From Nocardioides sp. Root190 (GTDB lineage: Bacteria > Actinomycetota > Actinomycetes > Propionibacteriales > Nocardioidaceae), in contig NZ_LMIA01000009.1 in the NCBI RefSeq assembly GCF_001428565.1, positions 455,358 to 519,357 of the forward strand: a stretch of 64,000 bases of DNA. The letters are read 5' to 3'. The position numbers and the translations under genes are program-made. How positions within the stretch are numbered: position 1 is the first letter of the stretch; each line of letters opens with the position of its first letter. A model generated the notes under the pieces. That model was not told the DNA's origin and searched no databases. It worked only from the letters and a program-made list of their open reading frames with translations. This document shows positions 12,942-21,405 of the stretch, one piece after another.

Positions 12942-14092
12942 TCCTCGACTACGTCACGATCTTCCCGGACTTCTTCGCTCCGCTCGATCTCTCGCTGGCC
13001 GGCAAGGCTGCCGACAAGGGCCTCGTGGAGTTCCGGGTCCACGACCTGCGCACCCACACCCACGACCGGCACCACCGGGTCGACGACACGCCGTACGGCG
13101 GCGGCGCAGGCATGGTGATGAAGCCCGAGCCGTGGGGAGAGGTGCTCGACGAGCTGACCGGCCCGGGGACGACGATCGTCTTCACCACGCCGTCGGGCGA
13201 GCCCTTCGACCAACGCCTCGCCGAGGAGCTGGCCACCCGGGAGCACCTGGTCTTCGCCTGCGGTCGCTACGAAGGCATCGACCAGCGCGTGATCGACCAC
13301 GCCCGCGAGCACGGCGAGGTGCGCGAGATCAGCCTCGGCGACTACGTCCTCAACGGGGGAGAGGTGGCGGCCCTCGCCATCACCGAGGCCGTGGTCCGCC
13401 TGATCCCCGGGTTCATGGGCAATGCCGAGTCGCTGGTCGAGGAGTCCCACGCCGAGGGTGGCCTGCTCGAGTACCCCGTCTACACCAAGCCGCCGGAATG
13501 GCGCGGCCACGAGGTGCCGGCCGTGCTCCGCTCCGGTGACCACGCCAAGGTCGCCGCCTGGCGCCACGACCAGGCCGTTCGCCGTACCGCCGCCCGCCGC
13601 CCGGACCTCCTGCACCCATCGGTGCTCGACGACGGCAGCCCGATCGTGCGAGCGGTCGCCGGCGACGCTCCCGAGCTGCTCGTCCTCCAGCGCGCCTGCT
13701 GGGTCCAGGAGGCGCTCGCCAACGACTCGCTCGACATCCCCGCCCTCCACGAGTCGTACGACGACGTCGTGGCCTGGCTCCGGGTGTGGGACACCTGGGT
13801 GGTGCGCCGTGCCGGTCGCCTGGTCGGGGCCGTGCGGGGCCGGCTCGAGGACGACGGCGCCTGGGACATCGGCCGGATCATGGTCGCGCCGGACCTGCAG
13901 GGCTCCGGCCTGGGCCGGGTGCTGCTGGACCACATCCAGGCGGTCGCGCCCGAGCGGGCGACGTCGTACGTCCTGTTCACGGGGGTGGCCAGCGAGCGGA
14001 ACCAGCGGATGTACAAGAAGGCCGGGTTCCGACTGCGGGGCGATCTCACGGCCCCTCCGGGCGCCGTCGTCCTCACCAAGAGACGTGCGTGA
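12938..14092 (+). CDS. trmD: tRNA (guanine37-N1)-methyltransferase TrmD fused to GNAT acetyltransferase domain
   Basis: 384 residues against about 255 for E. coli TrmD. Residues 1-230 are TrmD, which methylates G37 of tRNAs with S-adenosylmethionine in a trefoil-knot fold; the knot motifs [11 protein letters not shown] (108-118) and [13 protein letters not shown] (130-142) are intact. E. coli Asp169, the proposed catalytic base, aligns without gaps to Glu169 here (VEESH). Residues about 236-384 form a GNAT acetyltransferase: the acetyl-CoA loop motif [15 protein letters not shown] (316-330) and [12 protein letters not shown] (355-366). There is no stop or frameshift between the two parts. The acetyl acceptor is unknown. 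The gene is coupled to rimM by a 4-bp overlap. Confidence 0.94.
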   Translation: MILDYVTIFPDFFAPLDLSLAGKAADKGLVEFRVHDLRTHTHDRHHRVDDTPYGGGAGMVMKPEPWGEVLDELTGPGTTIVFTTPSGEPFDQRLAEELATREHLVFACGRYEGIDQRVIDHAREHGEVREISLGDYVLNGGEVAALAITEAVVRLIPGFMGNAESLVEESHAEGGLLEYPVYTKPPEWRGHEVPAVLRSGDHAKVAAWRHDQAVRRTAARRPDLLHPSVLDDGSPIVRAVAGDAPELLVLQRACWVQEALANDSLDIPALHESYDDVVAWLRVWDTWVVRRAGRLVGAVRGRLEDDGAWDIGRIMVAPDLQGSGLGRVLLDHIQAVAPERATSYVLFTGVASERNQRMYKKAGFRLRGDLTAPPGAVVLTKRRA

Positions 14093-14094
14093 GC

Positions 14095-14111
14095 CAGCGT
14101 TCACGACGCTG
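14095..14111 (+). terminator. Short hairpin after trmD
   Basis: CAGCGT and ACGCTG pair as a 6-bp stem with a 5-nt loop just 2 bp after the trmD stop. It is weak and without a T-run, so it is a possible terminator only. Confidence 0.3.
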
Positions 14112-14130
14112 ACACACATATAGCGAACCT

Positions 14131-14168
14131 GTAACAACTCCGAAACGAAGCCCTCGCCTCGGCGAAAC
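14131..14168 (+). promoter_or_regulatory. GlnR box upstream of third amt
   Basis: GTAAC (14131-14135), 6 bp, GAAAC (14142-14146) is a perfect match to the GlnR consensus half. A second GAAAC at 14164-14168 lies exactly 22 bp after the first, the expected b1-b2 spacing; the a2 position (14153-14157, CTCGC) is degenerate. A possible -10 lies at about 14182-14187 (TATCGA), so the box would sit upstream of and up to the -35, fitting activation. Confidence 0.7.
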
Positions 14169-14252
14169 GACGGCTCGCAAGTATCGACGCAGACGCGGCA
14201 AGCAACGTTGCTCAGCCGCCTCCCCACTCTCCCGAGACTTGTGAGGACCTGC

Positions 14253-15509
14253 ATGTCTGTCGAACTTTCGTGGCAGCTGATTTGCGCTGCACTCGTGCTT
14301 TTCATGACGCCTGGACTGGCGTTCTTCTATGGCGGCCTGGTGAAGCAGAAGTCCGTCGTGTCCATGATGATGCTGAGCTTCGGCTCCATCGCGGTCGTCA
14401 CCATCCTGTACTTGCTCATCGGTGGCACCGGCATCGCCGGACAGGGCACGAGCGGCGGCAGCAAGCTGTTCGGCAACCCGTTCGAGGACTTCGGCATGAG
14501 TGACCTCATGACCGGTGTCGGGGGCGGCGAAGCAGCCAACGCCTTCGGCGGACATGCCTTCGTCGTCGCCTTCTGCATCATCACCGTCGCGCTGGTCTCG
14601 GGAGCCGTCGCCGACCGTGCCCGCTTCTGGCCGTGGATGCTCTTCGCCTCGCTGTTCACCACCTTCGTCGTCTTCCCGACGTTCCGCTGGATCTGGGGCT
14701 TCGACGCCGAGGGCAACTTCTACGGCTGGCTCGCCAATGACGTCTGGGGCCTGGGTCAGGGCGCTCTCGACTGGGCCGGTGGAACCGTGATCCACCAGTC
14801 GGCCGGTGCTGCTGCTCTCGCTCTCGCGCTGGTCCTCGGCAAGCGCAAGGTCGGCTTCTCCAAGGAGGAGGCCGTTCCGCACAACGTCCCGCTCGTGCTC
14901 ATCGGTGCCGCGATCCTGTGGTTCGGCTGGTACGGCTTCAACACCGGCGTCTTCGGTGCTGACGAGGGCCAGACCTCGCTGATCTTCTTCAACACCCTCG
15001 TCGCCCCGGCCGCAGCCCTGCTCGGCTGGATCGTCGTGGAGAGCCTGAAGGACGGCAAGGCCACCGCTGTCGGCGCTGCGTCCGGCATCGTCACCGGCCT
15101 CGTCGCGATCACGCCGGCCTGTGCCTTCGTGACGCCTGTCTGGGCACTGGTCCTCGGCCTCGTCTCTGGTGCCATCTGTGCCTTCGCCGTCGACCTGAAG
15201 TTCAAGCTCGGATTCGACGACACGCTCGACGTCGTGGGCATCCACTTGGTTGCCGGTTTCATCGGCTGCCTGTGGGTCGGCATCTTCGGCGCCGAGGCGC
15301 TCACCGGTGGCAGCCTGATCTTCGGTGGCGAGACCAAGCTGTTCCTCGCCCAGCTGCTCTCCTCGATCACCGTGATCGCGTTCTCGTTCACCGTGTCGTT
15401 CATCTTCGCCATGGCGATCGAGAAGACGATCGGGTTCCGCGCCAAGGAGGAGGACGAGGTCGCCGGTCTGGACCTCGCGCTCCACGGCGAGGGCTACGCG
15501 CTCGACTGA
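14253..15509 (+). CDS. amt: Ammonium transporter Amt (third copy)
   Basis: 418 residues from ATG 14253, which has GAGGA 6 bp upstream. The Amt signature LFMTPGLAFFYGGLVKQKSV is followed by the pore region. Both twin histidines are present: His181 in GGTVIHQSAG and His331 in DVVGIHLVAG. That contrasts with the second Amt, which has Glu at the first site. It ends with the cytosolic tail EKTIGFRAKEEDEVAGLDLALHGEGY. No glnK follows, so it would need a PII from the upstream pairs. It is single-gene, controlled by a strong GlnR box and closed by an 18-bp hairpin terminator, and it sits between trmD and rplS, which are usually adjacent. Confidence 0.95.
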   Translation: MSVELSWQLICAALVLFMTPGLAFFYGGLVKQKSVVSMMMLSFGSIAVVTILYLLIGGTGIAGQGTSGGSKLFGNPFEDFGMSDLMTGVGGGEAANAFGGHAFVVAFCIITVALVSGAVADRARFWPWMLFASLFTTFVVFPTFRWIWGFDAEGNFYGWLANDVWGLGQGALDWAGGTVIHQSAGAAALALALVLGKRKVGFSKEEAVPHNVPLVLIGAAILWFGWYGFNTGVFGADEGQTSLIFFNTLVAPAAALLGWIVVESLKDGKATAVGAASGIVTGLVAITPACAFVTPVWALVLGLVSGAICAFAVDLKFKLGFDDTLDVVGIHLVAGFIGCLWVGIFGAEALTGGSLIFGGETKLFLAQLLSSITVIAFSFTVSFIFAMAIEKTIGFRAKEEDEVAGLDLALHGEGYALD

Positions 15510-15522
15510 TCGCTCGAAGCAC

Positions 15523-15563
15523 ACAGCAGGTCCGTCCCGGTTCGTCCGGGGCGGGCCTGTTGT
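15523..15563 (+). terminator. Hairpin terminator of third amt
   Basis: An 18-bp stem (15523-15540 with 15546-15563) surrounds a TTCGT loop. Three of the pairs are G-U, formed only in the forward-strand transcript (they would be A-C on the other strand), so it is built to stop amt transcription. It reaches the last base of the convergent fic gene. Confidence 0.8.
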
Positions 15564-16792
15564 CAGTTCCGCAGGCGGCGGCTGGAGGCCTGGATCCGGT
15601 CGCTGAGGTCCTCGATCTCGCCGAGCAGGTCCGCGGCCAGCCAGACCGGCGCCCGGCGCGACCTGGGGGCCCTGTGCAGCACCTTCGCGTCGACGGCGAC
15701 CCCGATGAGGTCACCCGCGGCGTCGAGCCCGAGGCCCAGGCGCTCGGCGACCAGGCCCGCGTTGAGGATCGGCTCCTCGACCAGCAGGTCGAGCAGGCGG
15801 AAGCCGGGCTGGCCGGGCCGCAGCTCCGGCAGGAGGGCGCCCCAGCGCTCGCGGACCGCCAGGATGTTGGTGGCGGTCACCCAGGACTCGGCAGTGGCGA
15901 TGCGCACCGCCGTGGCGAGCATGGCCACGATCGTTCCCGCGTTGCCGGCCCGGTAGTCGTTGAGCGCCTCGAAGTACGAGTCGCGGTGGGCGACCAGGGC
16001 CGAGGCGATCGGCACGGTGAGGTGGCGGTTGGCCCGGCGCCGTCGCAGGACCGCGTGGATCAGTGCGCGGCCGATCCGTCCGTTGCCGTCGATGAACGGG
16101 TGGATGGACTCGAATTGCGCGTGTACGATCGCCGCCTGCGCAACCGCGGGGACGTCGTCGCGGTTGGCGAACGCGAACAGGTCCTCCAGGTAGCCCGGCA
16201 CGGTCTCGGGCGGCGGCGGGACGTGCAGTGCTCCGATGGGGGAGTAGCCGCTGCCCCCGACCCAGTTCTGGGTGGTTCGGAACCTGCCCGCGCGGTGGGA
16301 CTCCTCCGGGTTGCGACGGAACAGGTCGTGATGGGCCTGCAGGATCGCCTCGGACCGGATCGAGCGGGTGGTGTCGGCGTCACGGATCATCCGGGTGAGG
16401 GCCGCCGTGGCCGAGGCCATGGAGACGGCCGAGGCGTTGGCGCCCTCGCCGAGCATTGCCCGGCCGTAGTCGGCCAGGCTCGCGTCGACGTTCTCGATCT
16501 TGGAGGAGTCGACGGACTCGGTGCGCAGCTGCAGGTGGTTGAGTCCGCTGAGGGTGCGTCCGTGGACCAGGTCGAGGTGGCTCAGGTCGCCGGCGCTGGC
16601 CGTGGTCATCGCCCGGAGCGGGCGGTCCATCGCGTGGTCGAGGTCGCGGATGTGGGCCGGTAGCGCCACGGTGACCTCGCGCAGCAGGCGGTCCGCCCGC
16701 GGGCCGCGCGCCGTTCGTTGCCGCCAGGGGCGGACCTCGAAGGTGTGCGGAGCCCAGTCGTGGGGCTCGGCGGGTTCCGTCATGGTGCCCAT
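15563..16792 (-). CDS. fic: Fic family AMP-transferase, class II, with C-terminal winged helix
   Basis: 409 residues from ATG 16792 (ATG 16783 is equally possible; both lack a good ribosome site). Fic enzymes move AMP from ATP onto a protein hydroxyl. The catalytic motif HPFIDGNGRIGR (231-242) is complete. The N-terminal inhibitory helix motif (S/T)xxxE(G/N) is present as SSKIEN at 96-101, which makes it class II: Glu100 is expected to block ATP until relieved. The flap (YSPIGALHVPPPP) is at 183-195. The C-terminal part (about 325-385) looks like a winged helix (ILNAGLVAERLGLGLDAAGDLI). The target is unknown. It is alone on the reverse strand between the third amt and rplS. Confidence 0.93.
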   Translation of the reverse strand: MGTMTEPAEPHDWAPHTFEVRPWRQRTARGPRADRLLREVTVALPAHIRDLDHAMDRPLRAMTTASAGDLSHLDLVHGRTLSGLNHLQLRTESVDSSKIENVDASLADYGRAMLGEGANASAVSMASATAALTRMIRDADTTRSIRSEAILQAHHDLFRRNPEESHRAGRFRTTQNWVGGSGYSPIGALHVPPPPETVPGYLEDLFAFANRDDVPAVAQAAIVHAQFESIHPFIDGNGRIGRALIHAVLRRRRANRHLTVPIASALVAHRDSYFEALNDYRAGNAGTIVAMLATAVRIATAESWVTATNILAVRERWGALLPELRPGQPGFRLLDLLVEEPILNAGLVAERLGLGLDAAGDLIGVAVDAKVLHRAPRSRRAPVWLAADLLGEIEDLSDRIQASSRRLRN

Positions 16793-16970
16793 TGTCCCGG
16801 TTCGCGCGTCACCGGTCGCGATTTCCACGGGGTCGTCCGGGTGTGGGAAGATCCTCTGTCGGTGTCGCGGACGCCTCTGCCACGGGGGAATCGTCGACCG
16901 CGCCGCCCGCACCACCCATCTGATCCATCACTAGTTCCGCGGCTGACCTGTGGCATTCGCGAGGAGAATC

Positions 16971-17333
16971 ATGACCAACCCCAGTCCTGCCCTCGTCACC
17001 GAGCTCGGCAACGCGCTCAAGCGTGAGGACGTCCCCGCCTTCCGCGCCGGTGACACCATCAAGGTCCACGTGAAGGTCGTCGAGGGCAGCCGCTCCCGTG
17101 TCCAGATCTTCCAGGGCGTCGTGATCCGCATCCACGGTTCGGGTGTCGGCCGCACGTTCACGGTCCGCAAGGTGTCCTTCGGCGTCGGTGTCGAGCGGAC
17201 CTTCCCGCTGCACTCCCCGATCTTCGAGGAGATCGAGATCGTGACCCGTGGTGACGTCCGACGCGCGAAGCTCTACTACCTGCGCAACCTCACGGGCAAG
17301 AAGGCCAAGATCAAGGAGCGTCGGGAGTTCTGA
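16971..17333 (+). CDS. rplS: 50S ribosomal protein L19
   Basis: 120 residues. L19 sits at the 30S-50S interface. The family core [31 protein letters not shown] and [14 protein letters not shown] is intact, ending [13 protein letters not shown] 16971 has GAGGAG 5 bp upstream. The 178-bp gap before it, shared divergently with fic, carries the rplS promoter; GGGAAGATCC near 16844-16853 is a possible -10 region but not a clear one. A hairpin terminator follows. Confidence 0.98.
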   Translation: MTNPSPALVTELGNALKREDVPAFRAGDTIKVHVKVVEGSRSRVQIFQGVVIRIHGSGVGRTFTVRKVSFGVGVERTFPLHSPIFEEIEIVTRGDVRRAKLYYLRNLTGKKAKIKERREF

Positions 17334-17361
17334 GCACACGCTCACCCCGTACGACCCCACG

Positions 17362-17387
17362 AGGGCCCGGCCGTTCGGCCGGGCCTT
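17362..17387 (+). terminator. Hairpin terminator after rplS
   Basis: An 11-bp stem (17362-17372 with 17377-17387, one G-U pair) surrounds a GTTC loop, 28 bp after the rplS stop. It isolates rplS from lepB. Confidence 0.75.
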
Positions 17388-17413
17388 CGTGCGTTCGTTC
17401 ATGGCATCGTGCC

Positions 17414-17419
17414 TAGACT
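17414..17419 (+). promoter_or_regulatory. Leaderless -10 box (lepB)
   Basis: TAGACT ends 8 nt before GTG 17428, supporting that start rather than ATG 17401. Confidence 0.5.
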
Positions 17420-17427
17420 CGACCATC

Positions 17428-18303
17428 GTGACCACCGACGACACGGCGCCTGAGCGCCCCGCCGCTGCTGCTGACGCCACGGGCGAAGCCGCGCACCGGG
17501 GTGACAGGAAGCGCACGGCGGTCCGCAAGCACCTGCCGGTCTGGCAGGAGAGCATCCTGCTGCTCGCCGTGGCGCTCGGTCTGGCGGTGGTCATCAAGGC
17601 CCTGTTCGTCCAGGCGTTCTACATCCCCTCGGAGTCCATGGAGCCGGGTCTGGTCGAGAACGACCGGATCCTGGTGCAGAAGGTCTCGTACTGGTTCGGG
17701 GGCGAGCCCCAGCGGGGCGACGTCGTCGTGTTCCGCGACCCGGGCCAGTGGCTCGGTGCCGCAGACAACCAGGGCCCCACCGGACTGGCCAGCGTGCTCT
17801 CCAAGGTCGGTCTCTACCCGACCGGCGGACACCTGGTGAAGCGGGTGATCGGCACCGAGGGCGACGTCATCGTGTGCTGCGACGCCGAGGGCCGCATCGA
17901 GATCAACGGCGAGGCCGTCGACGAGTCGGACTACCTCGGTCCCGACCCGGGCTCCTGCAATGCACCGGTCGACGACTTCATCACCGAGCGCGACAGCGCG
18001 CTCGCCCGCCCCTGCTCCTGGACCATCGGTCCGATCCCGGTCGGCAAGCTGCTGGTGCTGGGGGACAACCGTGGCCACTCGGCCGACTCCCGTGCGCACC
18101 TGTGCAGCGTCGACGACGACCCGTGCACCCAGAGCCCCTGGGTCGACGTCGACCTGGTCGTCGGCAAGGTGTTCACGCTGATCTGGCCGCGCGACCGCTG
18201 GAGCTGGATCAGCCGCCCCGAGGTGTTCGAGGACGTCCCGGGCAAGCCGTCCGCCGAGCTCGTCGACAAGGCCGAGAAGGCCGGCGCGCTCGGGGCGAGC
18301 TGA
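17428..18303 (+). CDS. lepB: Signal peptidase I
   Basis: 291 residues. This membrane serine protease removes signal peptides from Sec and Tat substrates. A charged cytosolic N-terminus (1-37) is followed by one membrane helix (about 40-62), then the catalytic YIPSESMEPGL with Ser70 and GHLVKRVIGTEGD with Lys138, the Ser-Lys dyad. The later LLVLGDNRGHSADSR box is also conserved. Two Cys-rich insertions (CC at about 151, CNAP, CSWT, CSVDDDPC) give several possible extracytoplasmic disulfides. GTG 17428 is chosen from the -10 box 8 nt upstream. It is followed 6 bp later by rnhB, the normal order. Confidence 0.95.
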   Translation: MTTDDTAPERPAAAADATGEAAHRGDRKRTAVRKHLPVWQESILLLAVALGLAVVIKALFVQAFYIPSESMEPGLVENDRILVQKVSYWFGGEPQRGDVVVFRDPGQWLGAADNQGPTGLASVLSKVGLYPTGGHLVKRVIGTEGDVIVCCDAEGRIEINGEAVDESDYLGPDPGSCNAPVDDFITERDSALARPCSWTIGPIPVGKLLVLGDNRGHSADSRAHLCSVDDDPCTQSPWVDVDLVVGKVFTLIWPRDRWSWISRPEVFEDVPGKPSAELVDKAEKAGALGAS

Positions 18304-18309
18304 CCTGCG

Positions 18310-19011
18310 ATGTCGACCCTGCCCCGCGGAGCCACGGTGCGCCGTGATGCCGGCATCTACGGCTACGAGCGTGCGCTGCGCCGCCACGGGCTGGAGCCGA
18401 TCGCCGGTGTCGACGAGGCCGGCCGCGGCGCCTGTGCGGGTCCGCTCGTCGCCGGTGCGGCGATCCTGCCACCGGGCAGGGCCGGCATCATCCCGGGCCT
18501 GGCCGACTCCAAGCTGCTCACCGCTGCGGCCCGCGAGCGGTGCTACGACCAGATCGTGCGGCGCGCGATCGCCTGGTCGGTGGTGGTGGTGTCCCACGAC
18601 GAGTGCGACCGGCTGGGCATGCACGTGGCGAACGTCGAGGCCCTGCGGCGGGCCGTGGCGAAGCTGGCCGTCCCGGCGGCGTACGTCCTGACCGACGGGT
18701 TCCCCGTCGACGGGCTCGGCGCGCCCGGTCTGGCGGTCTGGAAGGGTGACCGGGTGGCGGCCTGCGTCGCCGCGGCGTCCGTGCTGGCGAAGGTCACGCG
18801 GGACCGCCTCATGGTGGACCTCGACAGCCAGTGGCCGGCGTACGACTTCCGGACGCACAAGGGCTACATCACCGCCACCCACACGGCGGCGCTCGACCTC
18901 CACGGACCCTGTCCGGTGCACCGGATGCGGTTCGTGAACGTACGACGCGCGGCGGGTCTCGAGCCGCTGGCGGACGAGCCGGTGGACGCCGGGCTAGAGT
19001 TCGGATCGTGA
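18310..19011 (+). CDS. rnhB: Ribonuclease HII
   Basis: 233 residues. It cuts RNA in RNA-DNA hybrids and at single misincorporated ribonucleotides. The motif GVDEAGRGACAGPLVAGA gives Asp35 and Glu36; the third acid is the Asp in YVLTDGF near 136, and the fourth lies in DLDSQWPAYDF. The tyrosine-containing GRG loop and the HKGYITATH segment are present. It starts 6 bp after lepB, and its stop overlaps the GTG of the DUF2469 gene, with a promoter box for that gene inside its 3' end. Confidence 0.97.
   Translation: MSTLPRGATVRRDAGIYGYERALRRHGLEPIAGVDEAGRGACAGPLVAGAAILPPGRAGIIPGLADSKLLTAAARERCYDQIVRRAIAWSVVVVSHDECDRLGMHVANVEALRRAVAKLAVPAAYVLTDGFPVDGLGAPGLAVWKGDRVAACVAAASVLAKVTRDRLMVDLDSQWPAYDFRTHKGYITATHTAALDLHGPCPVHRMRFVNVRRAAGLEPLADEPVDAGLEFGS
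18995..19000 (+). promoter_or_regulatory. Leaderless -10 box (DUF2469 gene)
   Basis: TAGAGT lies inside the 3' end of rnhB, 7 nt before GTG 19008. Confidence 0.45.
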
Positions 19012-19316
19012 GCGCCGAGGACCTCGAGAAGTACGAGACCGAGCAGGAGCTGAACCTCTACCGGGAGTACCGCGACGTCGTCGGCATCTTCAAGTACGTC
19101 GTCGAGACCGACCGCCGGTTCTACCTGTGCAACTCGGTCGACGTGAAGGCCCGTTCGGAGGGCACCGACGTGTTCTTCGAGGTCACCATCGCCGACGCGT
19201 GGGTGTGGGACATGTACCGCCCGGCACGCTTCGCCAAGAACGTGAAGGTCCTGACCTTCAAGGACGTCAACGTCGAGGAGCTCGCGACCTCCGACATCGA
19301 GCTGCCCAAGTCCTGA
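19008..19316 (+). CDS. DUF2469 family protein
   Basis: 102 residues, member of the actinobacterial DUF2469 family that regularly follows rnhB. It is soluble and acidic, with SAEDLEKYETEQELNLYREYRDVV near the start and the conserved block RRFYLCNSVDVKARSEG, then ADAWVWDMYRPARFAKNVKVLTFKDVNVEEL. Function is unknown; the strict position suggests a housekeeping role. GTG start, overlapping the rnhB stop by 4 bp, with its own -10 box. Confidence 0.92.
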   Translation: MSAEDLEKYETEQELNLYREYRDVVGIFKYVVETDRRFYLCNSVDVKARSEGTDVFFEVTIADAWVWDMYRPARFAKNVKVLTFKDVNVEELATSDIELPKS

Positions 19317-19435
19317 GGGACCTTCGTCCTGAATTCTCTCCGGTCGCTCGGGTGCGGGCCGGACCGTGCCGAACTGTTCCCTGAGGACGGCATGTCGATC
19401 GCCCTCGTCGCGCAACGGCATCGGGGGAGGCCGCC

Positions 19436-21193
19436 ATGTGGCCACGGCGTCCGCAGGATCGGCGCAGGGAGCAGCGGGGAAGTGTCACGCTGTTCATGGT
19501 GGCCATGCTCGCCGTCCTGATGGGCAGCTCGGCCTTCGTCGTCGACCTCGGCCTCCAGCGCGTCGCCCGGGCGGACATGCAGGCGCTTGCCGACCTGGTC
19601 GCACTCGACCTGGCGCGCCAGCTCGACGGTCGTACGGTCGCCCAGCTGGCACCGGTCCTGGACGCAGCCCTCACGGAGAGCCTCGAGCGGAACGCGAGCT
19701 CTGTCGGCGAGGACCCCGAGATCGAGTACGAGGTCGGAGTGGTGGGCGACGAAGGCTTCGAACCGATCGACGCCGGCGTCCCGTCGGCCGTGAGCGTCGT
19801 CGCGGAGACCGACGTCGACTTCGCCTTCGCGGCCGTGACCGGGAACGACTCGGGTGCTGCGGCGCGCGAGGCCGCGGCCGAGGCCTCCTCGACCGCCTGC
19901 TTCCGCCTCGGCACCTTCGTCGCGGCCATCCGCGCCGCGGACAGCACCGTGCTCGCGCCGCTCAACGACCTGCTGGGCGTCAACCTCGACCTGGTCAGCT
20001 ACCGAGGACTGGCCGACGCGGACCTGACGCTCGCCCAGATCGCGGCGACCTCGGTCTTCGGCAGCCCCGAGGGCCTGCTGTCCTCGAGCATCACCTACTC
20101 CAACCTCGTCCTGGCCATGATCGAGGCGCTCCAGGCCGAGGGCGGCAACTCCCTGGCGATCCAGGCACTGGGCTCGGTCCTGTCCTCGACGGTCACCGCG
20201 ACGGTCGGCTCGATCATGCTCGCCGACGCCCTCCACGTCGCGCCCACCGACCGCGCCGCGATGGAGGTCGGGCTCGACGTGCTCGACATCGTCGGCTCCG
20301 CGCGGCTCGCCGACGGCCAGCACTTCCTGGGCGTGCCCAACATCCAGGCGCACGTGCCGGGTGTGGGCTTCCAGTTCACCGGTGGCATCAACCTCGTCTC
20401 CGCCGCCGAGCTCGCCTGTGGTGTCCCGAACTCGCCCGACGCCCACGCCGACATCGCGCAGCTCGACGGGTCGGTCGGGGTGACCTTCACGAACATGCCC
20501 AGTCTCAACATCGCCGGGCTGGGCACCCTGCAGACGCCCAAGGGCACAGGCACCCTCCAGATCTCCGCCGGCAACGGCACCGGCCAGCTCATCGCGCCCC
20601 CGCAGGTGCACTGTGGCGCGAACACGGTGGCCGACCCGACGACGATGAGTGTCGGCGTCACGACCGGCCTGGCGTCGTACCAGCTCCGCTCGGACGTGTC
20701 GGTCGCTGCCGACGTCAAGCTGACCGACCTGCTCGGGCTGGGGCTCACCTCGGTGCTGACCAACCTGCTCGGGAACATCCTGACCCTCGGCAGCAAGATC
20801 TCGCTCGAGGTCGAGGTCGAGCTGCGGGTGGGCGCCAACGCGACGGCCGGCTCCGGTCGGGCCGACCTGAGGATCCCCCCGAACGACGAGACACCGGTCT
20901 CGACGGGTTCCTCGATCCACCTCGACGCGGCCGCGATCGTGCCGACGGTCAAGTCCGTGAAGCTCAACGGCAAGAACGCCCAGCTCGCCGGCGTCACCGC
21001 GGTGACGAACCTGATCGTCCAGGCCCTCGTGACGACCGGCAAGGGATTCGTCGAGAAGACCCTCACGCCCCTGATCGCCAACATCAACCAGCAGTTCATC
21101 GGACCGGTCGCGCGGATGATCGGGCTCCGCCTCGCGGGGGCTGATGTGTACGCCGTCGGCGCCACCTGCGCCCGCCCCCGACTGGTGGGTTGA
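19436..21193 (+). CDS. TadG-like secreted/pilus-associated protein (first paralogue)
   Basis: 585 residues. A short basic N-terminus (RRPQDRRREQRGSVT) and one hydrophobic helix (about 17-38, LFMVAMLAVLMGSSAFVVDLG) match the TadE/TadG prepilin-like class exported by Tad/Flp machines. RVARADMQALADLVALDLARQLDG is almost the same as in the paralogue at 21838, as is the middle motif GLADADLTLAQIAAT. The large ectodomain is Gly/Ala/Thr-rich and ends with Cys and a terminal PRLVG. ATG 19436 has GGGGAGG 6 bp upstream. No Tad ATPase or platform genes lie in the window, so the secretion partners must be elsewhere. Confidence 0.8.
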   Translation: MWPRRPQDRRREQRGSVTLFMVAMLAVLMGSSAFVVDLGLQRVARADMQALADLVALDLARQLDGRTVAQLAPVLDAALTESLERNASSVGEDPEIEYEVGVVGDEGFEPIDAGVPSAVSVVAETDVDFAFAAVTGNDSGAAAREAAAEASSTACFRLGTFVAAIRAADSTVLAPLNDLLGVNLDLVSYRGLADADLTLAQIAATSVFGSPEGLLSSSITYSNLVLAMIEALQAEGGNSLAIQALGSVLSSTVTATVGSIMLADALHVAPTDRAAMEVGLDVLDIVGSARLADGQHFLGVPNIQAHVPGVGFQFTGGINLVSAAELACGVPNSPDAHADIAQLDGSVGVTFTNMPSLNIAGLGTLQTPKGTGTLQISAGNGTGQLIAPPQVHCGANTVADPTTMSVGVTTGLASYQLRSDVSVAADVKLTDLLGLGLTSVLTNLLGNILTLGSKISLEVEVELRVGANATAGSGRADLRIPPNDETPVSTGSSIHLDAAAIVPTVKSVKLNGKNAQLAGVTAVTNLIVQALVTTGKGFVEKTLTPLIANINQQFIGPVARMIGLRLAGADVYAVGATCARPRLVG

Positions 21194-21220
21194 GGTGGAC
21201 GGGGAGCGGCTTCGGCATGA

Positions 21221-21238
21221 CTAGTCCGTTCGGACTAG
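21221..21238. promoter_or_regulatory. Perfect palindrome, TetR-type operator candidate
   Basis: CTAGTCCG and CGGACTAG flank TT: 8-bp arms and a 2-bp centre, the layout of many TetR-family operators. It lies 27 bp after the first tadG-like gene and 124 bp before tadE. A hairpin with a 2-nt loop is unlikely, which argues against a plain terminator. Confidence 0.5.
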
Positions 21239-21333
21239 GCGCACCACCTCCAACGGACACAATCACCCGGGATCGGTTCCCTCGTTGTGAAGATGACCAC
21301 TATCCTTCGATCCATCGCCACTCGGGAGGCGTC

Positions 21334-21405
21334 ATGGGAGCTAGGGCGGGGAGGCCGGCCGATGAGGCGTTGTGTGCTGTGGGGGCGCGCTCGCGTGCTG
21401 CGTGA
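21334..21405 (+). CDS. Possible 23-residue leader peptide before tadE
   Basis: ATG 21334 has an excellent ribosome site (GGGAGG, 5 bp upstream) but opens only 23 codons, ending at TGA 21403-21405. It overlaps the tadE start in another frame. It may couple translation of tadE, or the ribosome site may be fortuitous. No homology is recognised. Confidence 0.3.
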   Translation: MGARAGRPADEALCAVGARSRAA

